11,398 bases of DNA from JACPHB01 sp964495505 (GTDB lineage Bacteria; Patescibacteriota; Minisyncoccia; UBA10092), in NCBI GenBank assembly GCA_964495505.1, contig CAZBVM010000019.1, forward strand, positions 1-11,398, written 5' to 3'. The notes below the pieces were generated by a model. That model saw only the letters and a list, made by a program, of their open reading frames with translations, was not told the DNA's origin and made no database searches. Shown in pieces: positions 5,059 to 11,398 of this stretch. A program made the translations under genes and the position numbers. Positions within the stretch are counted from its first letter, which is position 1. Every line of letters begins with the position of its first letter.

Positions 5059-5107
5059 AAAAATTTATAAATTTAGATACTATACACAAGATACAATATA
5101 CTAAATA

Positions 5108-6643
5108 CTAAGTTCTACTTTTCGGGGTGTTCCAAAATCCCAGATATTTTCCAAACATTAGGCGGGTTTGGGCGTCTAAAGCCGGAATAGAGCCGAAAAG
5201 AATCATGTTAATAGGAAATAGAAACCATTGCAAAATCATCCAAACATATTTAAAACGGCCGTAATAAGGAGGACGGGGCGGTAAAAGATTGGTCGCGATT
5301 ATCGCGGTAAAAATTAAACCGACCATCGCGAGCGTCATAATCAAACGGGTTACGGCAGGCAAATTATAAGAAAGCAGTGTTTCGTTAAACTGGCCGCGAC
5401 CGATTACCGTTGGCAACCATCCAAGGAGAAATATAATCAGAGAATTTGTCGCCAGAGAATGAGCGCTTTCAATCATTATAAAACTAAGCCGCCACTTTTT
5501 TGCTTGCGGAATTTTTTTATTTTTAAAAAATCCAAACAGGAAATAAGGATTATTTTCAACGCCGTAAGCCCAGCGTTGTATTTGCCGATACTGATTCTTT
5601 AAAGTCCGCCAGAAACTGTCAGCTACGTTAGCGTCCATATAAACCGGAAAAAAAAGCGGCACGGTTTGCCAATCGCCATCATAGTAAAGTAGGCATTGCC
5701 AGAAAATCCTTGAATCTTCGCTCACCACGTTGGTCTGCCAGAAACCTAATTCACTAAGCGGCTTAAAACCGATTGACTGAGATGAAAAAGTAATCAAGCG
5801 TTCCGGCCGCGATTGCTGAATCATTTGCCAAAAAGTGGTTGAAAACGCGAAAACCCGCGCGAAAGCCGGCGCTTGCCATATATTATTTATAAAAATCGGA
5901 ATGGGCTGAAACGACGAGCGCAATGGTTTTTCGCAAGTCAGATAATTATACGCAAGACAGCCGAAAAACTCCGAGTGAACCGCCGTATCAACATCTAAAA
6001 CTGAAACAATAATATTTTCATAAGGAATTTGGAGTTCGTCAATAATTTTGTTTTTGGCTTCCTTTATCGCCCAAGCGTCATTTGAGCCCTTGCCGGCAAT
6101 TTCCCCTGCAATGTTAGCGGGATGTTTCGTAATTAAAAATTTAAAAAACCCACTGCCAAATTCGTTTCCAATTGTTTCGGCTATGTTGGAAGCCGAGTTT
6201 CCAACATTTCCTCTTTCTTCGGTGGCCAAAACCACAATTAATTTTTCCAGAGGATAATTAACTTCCGATAATCTTAAAAAACTGTTCCTTACCACCTCAA
6301 GCGGTTCCCGGTACATCGGCAAAATCACTAAGTGATATATATCTTGCCAATTAGTATTGGTGAGTTCGCTAAGCCAATTCTTTTTTAAATTAGCTTTCAT
6401 TTTATTAAAAGCCGACCTCATATGAAGCGACAAAAATACGGTTTTAAAAAACCAGTAAATATCAAAGGCGATAATAAAAATAGAAATGTAAAACGGCAGA
6501 AGCCAAGAAAACAGGATAATTAAAAAAAATGTCAACCAGGAAATAGCCCCCGGAAAAATTTCGAGAATTCGATAAAAGCGCCGTTCATAAGAGTTGGTGA
6601 TTTCGGTAGCCCTGCCAATTTTCAGATAATATTTATTTTCCAT
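5108..6643 (-). CDS. Membrane-bound family 2-type glycosyltransferase (511 aa)
   Basis: It probably transfers a sugar from a nucleotide-sugar donor to a growing glycan at the inner face of the membrane. Two membrane helices occupy about residues 34-70. The catalytic domain follows: LIVVLATEER (135-144), the metal-binding LDVDT (216-220), SED (308-310) as the likely catalytic base and QIQRW (354-358), the four-part signature of processive, cellulose-synthase-like GT2 enzymes. About three more helices lie at 395-412, 430-452 and 466-488. The product is unknown: exopolysaccharide or a surface glycan are possible. No partner gene is adjacent. The ATG at 6643 has no strong Shine-Dalgarno. A weak promoter (TTGATT 6680-6675, 17 bases, TAAATT 6657-6652) would give a very short leader and overlaps the T-tract of the upstream terminator. 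Confidence 0.88.
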   Translation of the reverse strand: MENKYYLKIGRATEITNSYERRFYRILEIFPGAISWLTFFLIILFSWLLPFYISIFIIAFDIYWFFKTVFLSLHMRSAFNKMKANLKKNWLSELTNTNWQDIYHLVILPMYREPLEVVRNSFLRLSEVNYPLEKLIVVLATEERGNVGNSASNIAETIGNEFGSGFFKFLITKHPANIAGEIAGKGSNDAWAIKEAKNKIIDELQIPYENIIVSVLDVDTAVHSEFFGCLAYNYLTCEKPLRSSFQPIPIFINNIWQAPAFARVFAFSTTFWQMIQQSRPERLITFSSQSIGFKPLSELGFWQTNVVSEDSRIFWQCLLYYDGDWQTVPLFFPVYMDANVADSFWRTLKNQYRQIQRWAYGVENNPYFLFGFFKNKKIPQAKKWRLSFIMIESAHSLATNSLIIFLLGWLPTVIGRGQFNETLLSYNLPAVTRLIMTLAMVGLIFTAIIATNLLPPRPPYYGRFKYVWMILQWFLFPINMILFGSIPALDAQTRLMFGKYLGFWNTPKSRT

Positions 6644-6651
6644 GCCAACTC

Positions 6652-6680
6652 AATTTAGCATTGCTGACTTAAAAAATCAA
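6652..6680 (-). promoter_or_regulatory. Possible promoter of the glycosyltransferase gene
   Basis: On the minus strand TTGATT (6680-6675) and TAAATT (6657-6652) are 17 bases apart, each matching four of six consensus bases. The start site would lie close to the ATG at 6643, leaving almost no leader. It is a weak match in AT-rich DNA, but the gene needs a promoter downstream of the spoVR terminator. Confidence 0.35.
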
Positions 6681-6706
6681 AAATAAACCCCCGCCAAGGC
6701 GGGGGT
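6672..6706 (-). terminator. Strong Rho-independent terminator of the spoVR cluster
   Basis: ACCCCCGCC (6687-6695) and GGCGGGGGT (6698-6706) are perfect complements with a minimal loop. On the minus strand the stem is followed by TTTATTTTTGATTTTTT. It lies 23 bases after the spoVR stop codon. Confidence 0.92.
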
Positions 6707-6729
6707 AAAAATCTTTAAAATATTATATT

Positions 6730-8958
6730 TTAGAATGGTGCTTTAAAAACTACTTCTTCTTCAAGATTTATTTTAACCATTTCTCCTTTAGAATCACTAT
6801 CTTCTTTCAAGCCGTAGCTAAATACCACCCTATCGCCCACAAGTTTTCTGTCTTCATCTTCGACTTCTTTTTCCTCTGTTTGGTGCCAAGTGAACCACCA
6901 ATCTTTTTCTTCTTCTTTTTGAGTAATTACAGTTTCAAGATGAACAAACTTCTTCCCACCCCACATTTTGAAAAGGCGCTCTAAAACGTCTTTCATATAC
7001 ATTCCATCTTTAGACCAAAAATCAAGATCAACTCCCTGATGCTCGTGAACCAAATGCAATTCGCCATTATTGTCATAATTGGCGTCCACAACCCGGATAA
7101 TCGGCAAATGGAAGTTGGTATACTCAAAAAGAAGGCGTTTCTTAATCCTGCGGAAAGAACGGGAATCAATCACGTAACGATTATGCTGGGTATATGTTCG
7201 GTAATTCCAAACTTTCTTTGCCTTATAAAAAAAATATTTATTTTCTTCGCAAAAATCTTTTGTGAAAAACTCTTCCAAAAACATAAGGTCGTCATGGGTG
7301 GCGCGAACTTCAAAAATCTTTTCGGTTCCCGCACCGAGGCAAAGCGAATCCCGGCATCTATCGGCCCAGAGCAGCCATCCCCCAGAAATAGGTATCCCGG
7401 CGCAGTTAAACGCGCCCCCCTTAAAGCGTTCGCCGAAAGACATAAGCGAAGAAAGCGCCCCTTCCTCTTGTTTTAAATCGCTTGGCGTCCATAGCCAAAG
7501 ATCCATCCTGTTAGCGTGTTCATAAACATCGCGACGGGCTTTCATTTTTAACTCTTCTTCCGAACTGTCGGGAAGCGACGCCGCGAGCTCTTTCGCAAGA
7601 AGCGCCGCTTCCAGTTCCAAAGGTTCTATTTCTTCCCGCATGCGGGAAATTTTCTGCCACAATGATTCCCTGTTTTTATAGCGAAGCCATGAGGGGATGA
7701 GGTATTCTTTCGTCCACTGATTGCGGATAAAAACTTCTTTAGGGATGCCTAAATTCCCCGCTTTTAATTCTTCTACAAATGAAGAAAATTCGACCCATCG
7801 CCTTTGAAATTCATCACTTCCAAAATCAACCTTCTCTACAATAGTTTTAAATACCGCAAACTCTTCCCATTGTTCTTTTACCGACCGATATTGGCAATCG
7901 TCCCAAATCGTTCCGTGCCGACCCGTATCCCAGCGAAACTTTATGTCTTTCCAAATCTCATATCCGAGCCGGTAAGGATTAAGCCCGCCACGCTTTCTTT
8001 GCACTCCGGCAAGCTCTTCTGCGAATTGGGTAAGTTCGCCAGAAGAAATTAAACCGGCCTCGGTCATAATTTCTTCTTCCCAAAAAGTCGCCCAGCCCTC
8101 ATGCATCAGTTTCGTGCGCATTGTGGGAGCAAAATAATAACTATGCCGGCGTACCATGGCGATAAGCTCTTTCTGCCACGATTCAAGTGGCGCATAGCGC
8201 ATAAAAAATCCTAAGATATCTTTCGTGGATTCCGGAGGAACAATAGCTCCCCTTTCAATATCCGCTTCTACCGCGAGTTCTTCATCAAGACGAACACGCT
8301 CTTCCTCAATCCACTCCGGGGGATTTAAAAATTCATCCATATAACCGGGTAATTCTTCCCTCGGTTCAATCCGTTTCGGAATTTTTCTTTCTTCCCGGTC
8401 TTTTACCCGTTCTTCCTCGCTTTTAAGAGGCGGCTGCCTCTTGATATAAAGAGAATTCTGGTCAATACACCGTTCAAAAGAAAGAATGAAGTCATAAAAT
8501 TCTTTAACCTGATCGCGGCCGATAAGTTCAAACATCCGCTCAACGCGAAGCGCGTCCGAAGCCATGGCATTTACCATGTTGCGATTAGTGGGACGGAAAT
8601 ACGGATTGTTTTTATTCATGTCAACGTGGCCGCAAACGTGAGCCATAACCGATTTTTGGGTAATGACATCGTTAAGCTGCAGGAGATAGGCGTACGCGGG
8701 AACGGTGTTTAATACCAGCTCATAAATGCGCCCGCGCCCGAAACGAAACTGCTTTTTCCACCACAGCGATTCCTGGCCGTAACGCCAGTGATGCGGCGTG
8801 GTAGGAAACCCGTGGCGCGCGACAATTTCACTCATCTCCTGAGGCGTTACGATAATGTACATAATCGGGTAAAAATCAAGACCGAAACGCTTGGCGATTC
8901 TTTCAATCTTGTATTTCCAAAGCTTTAGCTCGGTTGAAAAACGAAGTTCATCCGTCAC
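6730..8958 (-). CDS. spoVR: SpoVR family protein (YcgB-like), extended form of 742 aa
   Basis: SpoVR proteins are needed for spore cortex formation in Bacillus, and their relatives (E. coli YcgB) occur widely in non-sporulating bacteria with PrkA and DUF444 proteins; their biochemical activity is not settled. Family marks are YELVLNTVPAYAYLLQ (79-94), a histidine motif MAHVCGH (H107, H111), HEGWATFWEEE (286-296), LNPYRLGYEIWKDIK (326-340) and a C-terminal ELHLVHEHQGVDL (633-645) with HLETVI. Typical members have about 470-510 residues. The surplus is a charged Glu/Arg-rich segment (about 175-245) and a segment at about 400-555 with a coiled-coil-like part (435-480) and cysteines C519, C535 and C540. 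The GTG start (8958) follows AAGGAGG at 7 bases. The gene begins 12 bases after the DUF444 stop. Confidence 0.93.
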   Translation of the reverse strand: MTDELRFSTELKLWKYKIERIAKRFGLDFYPIMYIIVTPQEMSEIVARHGFPTTPHHWRYGQESLWWKKQFRFGRGRIYELVLNTVPAYAYLLQLNDVITQKSVMAHVCGHVDMNKNNPYFRPTNRNMVNAMASDALRVERMFELIGRDQVKEFYDFILSFERCIDQNSLYIKRQPPLKSEEERVKDREERKIPKRIEPREELPGYMDEFLNPPEWIEEERVRLDEELAVEADIERGAIVPPESTKDILGFFMRYAPLESWQKELIAMVRRHSYYFAPTMRTKLMHEGWATFWEEEIMTEAGLISSGELTQFAEELAGVQRKRGGLNPYRLGYEIWKDIKFRWDTGRHGTIWDDCQYRSVKEQWEEFAVFKTIVEKVDFGSDEFQRRWVEFSSFVEELKAGNLGIPKEVFIRNQWTKEYLIPSWLRYKNRESLWQKISRMREEIEPLELEAALLAKELAASLPDSSEEELKMKARRDVYEHANRMDLWLWTPSDLKQEEGALSSLMSFGERFKGGAFNCAGIPISGGWLLWADRCRDSLCLGAGTEKIFEVRATHDDLMFLEEFFTKDFCEENKYFFYKAKKVWNYRTYTQHNRYVIDSRSFRRIKKRLLFEYTNFHLPIIRVVDANYDNNGELHLVHEHQGVDLDFWSKDGMYMKDVLERLFKMWGGKKFVHLETVITQKEEEKDWWFTWHQTEEKEVEDEDRKLVGDRVVFSYGLKEDSDSKGEMVKINLEEEVVFKAPF

Positions 8959-8965
8959 GGGCCCG

Positions 8966-8972
8966 CCTCCTT
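8966..8972 (-). promoter_or_regulatory. Shine-Dalgarno of spoVR overlapping the upstream stop codon
   Basis: AAGGAGG (8972-8966, minus strand) stands 7 bases before GTG 8958 and shares two bases with the TAA stop (8973-8971) of the DUF444 gene. It fixes the GTG start; the nearby ATG at 8951 is in another frame. Ribosomes finishing DUF444 can restart here, so the two proteins are probably made in a coupled way. Confidence 0.85.
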
Positions 8973-10149
8973 ATGTGCCTTTTTTAAAGAAACGCTTAAT
9001 GGCGTCAACCGCGGACTCAAAATTGCCGGCTTCAACTTCAGCGAAAGCAAGATTTTCCACATTTGAGAAACGCTTTAAAATTTCCTGACCGAGCGTTCCA
9101 GGAGAAGAAAAAGTTTTAGCGCCCGACTTATCATATGCCGGCCACCATGGCCGATACATAGCGATCTGCGCGTAATTAAACTGATTAACAATCGGGAAAA
9201 TTTTTTCACCAAGCAAATTTAGAAAAATTTCATTATCCTGTGACCAGTTGAACCCGTCGGAAAGATAAACTACATAAATATTCCATTGCGAAACCGGAAA
9301 TTCCATGTCAATAATCTCATGGGTTTTAGTAAGCGCGACGGAACAGGTTGTCCCACCGCCCCAGTCAACCGTGAAAAACTCGTCGCGCGGCACGCGCTGG
9401 GCTTGATCGTCGTGGATGATATAGACTTTCTCAAGCCGATCATAGTTTTGCGACAGCCAGAATTCGCAAAGGTCGCAAAGATAACTTACCACTTTGCGTT
9501 CCGCCGGCCCCATTGAACCGGAAACGTCGCGCGCGAAAAAAATCACGGCATTATTTTTTGGCTCTTTTACAACGTCAAAAGACGTAAACCACAAGTCGTC
9601 ATTTTGAGGAACAATTACTGTTTTATCTGGAGGATGAAATTCGCCAAGAGCAATGGCTCGTTTTACGGCTTCAAAAAATGTTCTTTTAAGGTGAAGCAGA
9701 GAACGCGGGCCCTTGCGCGAAAGCGTATTATATTTTTCGCGTTCTTCAAAAACGGTGCGGTCGCCCTTTGGTTGAATTCGGGGAAGTTCAAGCATCTCTT
9801 CAAAATATTGCGCGAATTCTTCGGGCATTAAATCAATAACGACTTTGCGTTGGCCATGTCCTTGTCCGGCGCCTTTGCCCGGCTCGTCGCCTTCGTCGGC
9901 CGGCCCCAAATCATCGCCGGGCTCTCCTTCGCCCTGCGCCACTCCTTCTTCCGGAGGGAAACCAAAACGCCACGAAGGAATTTCAATTTCATCAACCGTG
10001 ATGGATATGACGCCTTCTCCGTCTTTGTTGCCGATAGTAACGTTTCCGGTGCCCAGATAACGGCGCAAATCTTTTCTGATTTTGCCTTTTATAATCGCCA
10101 GATATTCCTCTTCATCGTTTTTAATGCTTCCAGTTCTTGAAAGCGCCAT
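8971..10149 (-). CDS. DUF444 (YeaH/YhbH) family protein with a von Willebrand A domain
   Basis: Members of this family are partners of the PrkA kinase; E. coli YeaH and Bacillus YhbH are encoded next to prkA. The N-terminus (1-60) holds a family-like RKDLRRYLGTG segment and a beta-rich part. Residues 70-100 form a Gly/Glu/Asp-rich flexible linker. The C-terminal half is a VWA domain with a complete metal site: DVSGSMG (D208, S210, S212), the threonine in GGGTTCS (266-267) and SDG (297-299). The family replaces the usual basic tail with AIMYRPWWP-like sequence, here at 330-337. Length 392 is close to the usual 390-430. ATG 10149 follows GGGAGGTG (10161-10154). SpoVR follows 12 bases later with coupled translation, while a terminator separates this gene from prkA. 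Confidence 0.93.
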   Translation of the reverse strand: MALSRTGSIKNDEEEYLAIIKGKIRKDLRRYLGTGNVTIGNKDGEGVISITVDEIEIPSWRFGFPPEEGVAQGEGEPGDDLGPADEGDEPGKGAGQGHGQRKVVIDLMPEEFAQYFEEMLELPRIQPKGDRTVFEEREKYNTLSRKGPRSLLHLKRTFFEAVKRAIALGEFHPPDKTVIVPQNDDLWFTSFDVVKEPKNNAVIFFARDVSGSMGPAERKVVSYLCDLCEFWLSQNYDRLEKVYIIHDDQAQRVPRDEFFTVDWGGGTTCSVALTKTHEIIDMEFPVSQWNIYVVYLSDGFNWSQDNEIFLNLLGEKIFPIVNQFNYAQIAMYRPWWPAYDKSGAKTFSSPGTLGQEILKRFSNVENLAFAEVEAGNFESAVDAIKRFFKKGT

Positions 10150-10208
10150 GGAGCACCTCCCATTTCTTTAAATGTTAAAGTTCATAGCGATATTGAAACA
10201 CGGTTGAA

Positions 10209-10237
10209 ATAAAAAATCCAGTCTGTAAAACTGGACT
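10209..10237 (-). terminator. Terminator hairpin between prkA and the DUF444 gene
   Basis: TCCAGT (10217-10222) and ACTGGA (10230-10235) pair around a 7-base loop; on the minus strand the stem is followed by TTTTTTATTT. It sits 13 bases after the prkA stop. I see no convincing promoter in the 60 bases between it and the DUF444 start, so partial read-through may supply the downstream genes. Confidence 0.8.
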
Positions 10238-10247
10238 TGTTTAATAA

Positions 10248-11398
10248 TTATTTATTGCCTTTTTTATCTCTGTCGCCGCGCTTGAAAATACTCGCCACAT
10301 ACGTCATTACTTCCGCGGCGCAAATGTTGCAATGGTCGAGATGAGTCACCAAGCGTTCTTTAATCGTATCAATTCGCCGCTGTCCTTCATGGTCAATTGA
10401 TTTTCTTGAAATAAGCGCTTCCCAATTAATTTTATCTTTTTCCTGTTCAAAAAGATAGAGCTGCAGCGCTTTGTTAAGACGTTCGTCCGTCTTATAAGTA
10501 AACGGTTCAACGTTTTTGTCGCGCTCGCGCTGGACGGCGCGTTTTTGCATGGCATTGACGATTTTCTGGCGGAAATCTTCATGATCGCCGATTTCAATCA
10601 TATCTTCAATGGCGCGCATGAAATCCTCATCATGCTCTTCGTCTTCGCCCGTAACCGGGTTCTTTATCTTTTCTTTGCTCGCCCAGGCGGTCAAGTGGTC
10701 AATATACTTGCCGAATAATTCCTTGATTGCATTCTCGTCGCCGACAATGGCGCTGTAAAGGTCGTCTTTTAAGAGCGCCTTAAGCTCTTCTTCGGCCTTG
10801 GCGATAAGACCCTCGTATTTTTCTCTAAGCTCCTTTGACTTAATGTGGGGATGAGTGCGAAGGCCGTCTTTTAGTTCGCGCAATACCGCAAAGAAGTTGA
10901 CGCAGTTTTTATTGTCAACCGCCATAAAGGCGGCAGAAATCTTATCGTGGATATAGCGGGGGGAAATTCCGCTCATTCCTTCGTTTTCAGATTCCAGCAT
11001 CAGTTCTTTAATTGAGTCCTCGTTGAAACCAGGAATCGTCTGTCCGTCGTAAAGTTTTACTTTTCCAACCCGGTCAAGATTCCCTTTCTTTGGATCTTCC
11101 ACACGGGTGAGAAGGGCCCAGAAAGACGCAACTCTAATCGTATGAGGCGCCAAGTGCTTGCCGCCCCGGCGCTTCACGTTAAAGAATTTATCGTACACCC
11201 TTACTTCATTTTTCACCTCTAAGATATAAGGAATATCTACTTTAATTATTCTGTCCCTTAGGGCCTGCATTTTTTCGTTTTCTTTGAAGGATTTGTATTC
11301 CGGTTCGTTGGTTGAACCTAAAAGCACCTCATCAATTTCCACTTCCATAAATCCTTTTGGCTGAACGCGATGCTCCTGCGAAGCGCCCAAAAGATCAT
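10248..11398 (-). CDS. prkA: PrkA family serine protein kinase, C-terminal part, 5' end outside window
   Basis: PrkA (E. coli YeaG) is a protein kinase with an N-terminal AAA+ ATPase module and a C-terminal kinase-like domain; E. coli YeaG has about 640 residues. The reading frame runs open to the window edge, so about 383 codons are visible and roughly 260 N-terminal ones, including Walker A and B, are missing. The visible part begins at the end of the AAA+ core (FMEVEIDEVLLGSTNEPEYKSF, with the sensor-like TNEPEY), then IIKVDIPYILEVKNEVRVYDKF, the LAPHTIRVASFWALLTRVEDP helix and GMSGISPRYIHDKISAAF, all typical of PrkA. The C-terminal 200 residues are helical and charged and match the PrkA C-terminal domain. 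The tail includes CNIC (near the end). It is followed by a terminator, then by DUF444 and spoVR. Confidence 0.93.
   Translation of the reverse strand, partial: DLLGASQEHRVQPKGFMEVEIDEVLLGSTNEPEYKSFKENEKMQALRDRIIKVDIPYILEVKNEVRVYDKFFNVKRRGGKHLAPHTIRVASFWALLTRVEDPKKGNLDRVGKVKLYDGQTIPGFNEDSIKELMLESENEGMSGISPRYIHDKISAAFMAVDNKNCVNFFAVLRELKDGLRTHPHIKSKELREKYEGLIAKAEEELKALLKDDLYSAIVGDENAIKELFGKYIDHLTAWASKEKIKNPVTGEDEEHDEDFMRAIEDMIEIGDHEDFRQKIVNAMQKRAVQRERDKNVEPFTYKTDERLNKALQLYLFEQEKDKINWEALISRKSIDHEGQRRIDTIKERLVTHLDHCNICAAEVMTYVASIFKRGDRDKKGNK

Noticed and set aside
7039..7525. Plus-strand open frames of 145 and 87 codons opposite spoVR
   Set aside because: They lie wholly antisense to a conserved gene, have no ribosome site, and their protein sequences look random.
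9845..10140. Plus-strand open frames opposite the DUF444 gene
   Set aside because: They mirror the GC-rich Gly/Glu linker of the real gene and have proline-serine-rich, non-protein-like translations.
2947..10149. Alternative genetic code (TGA as glycine, as in some Candidate Phyla Radiation groups)
   Set aside because: The large genes are full length under the standard code and need no reassigned stop.
11388..11390. TTG as a true start of the kinase gene
   Set aside because: The frame stays open to the edge (Asp-Leu-Leu upstream) and the AAA+ module is still missing, so the gene is simply cut by the window.

Overview
The window most resembles a genome of the Candidate Phyla Radiation (Patescibacteria, Parcubacteria-like). 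This is inferred from the mix of AT-rich genes with GC-rich palindromic repeats, small GIY-YIG proteins beside tRNA genes, tRNAs without an encoded CCA end, and short unfamiliar proteins. No marker gene here proves the phylum. All large genes read through with the standard bacterial code (TGA is not reassigned), and starts are ATG or GTG, several with a good Shine-Dalgarno sequence.

Left part (1-2950) is accessory and rich in structure. It opens with the 3' two-thirds of a tRNA-Ser(CGA), then a repeat cluster and a small GIY-YIG protein. A divergent pair follows: a 76-residue unrecognised protein on the minus strand, interrupted by a 10-N assembly gap, and a 202-residue lipoprotein on the plus strand, each with a sigma70-type promoter. 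Next come a 27-bp perfect inverted repeat with a GC-rich core, a two-helix membrane protein carrying an exactly in-frame 72-bp palindromic insert, a pair of back-to-back hairpins, a second GIY-YIG protein, a tRNA-Arg(GCG), and a long imperfect inverted repeat that ends one base before recG. Structured repeats touching gene starts, or inserted in a gene, are the most distinctive signal in the window.

Middle part (2947-6643) holds two larger genes facing each other: recG (complete ATP-dependent DNA helicase, 685 residues) and a membrane-embedded family 2-type glycosyltransferase with DxD, ED and QxxRW motifs. The 103 bp between them hold a heptanucleotide tandem repeat.

Right part (6730-11398) is a minus-strand cluster of three genes known to travel together in many bacteria: prkA (serine kinase with an AAA+ module, cut by the window edge), a DUF444/YeaH-YhbH von Willebrand A protein, and a SpoVR/YcgB family protein. 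The SpoVR homologue is unusually long (742 residues) because of extra internal segments. The Shine-Dalgarno of spoVR overlaps the stop codon of the DUF444 gene, so those two are translationally linked. A hairpin terminator lies between prkA and the DUF444 gene, and another strong one closes the cluster. In other bacteria this trio belongs to stress, starvation or sporulation programmes; its role in this organism cannot be read from the sequence.
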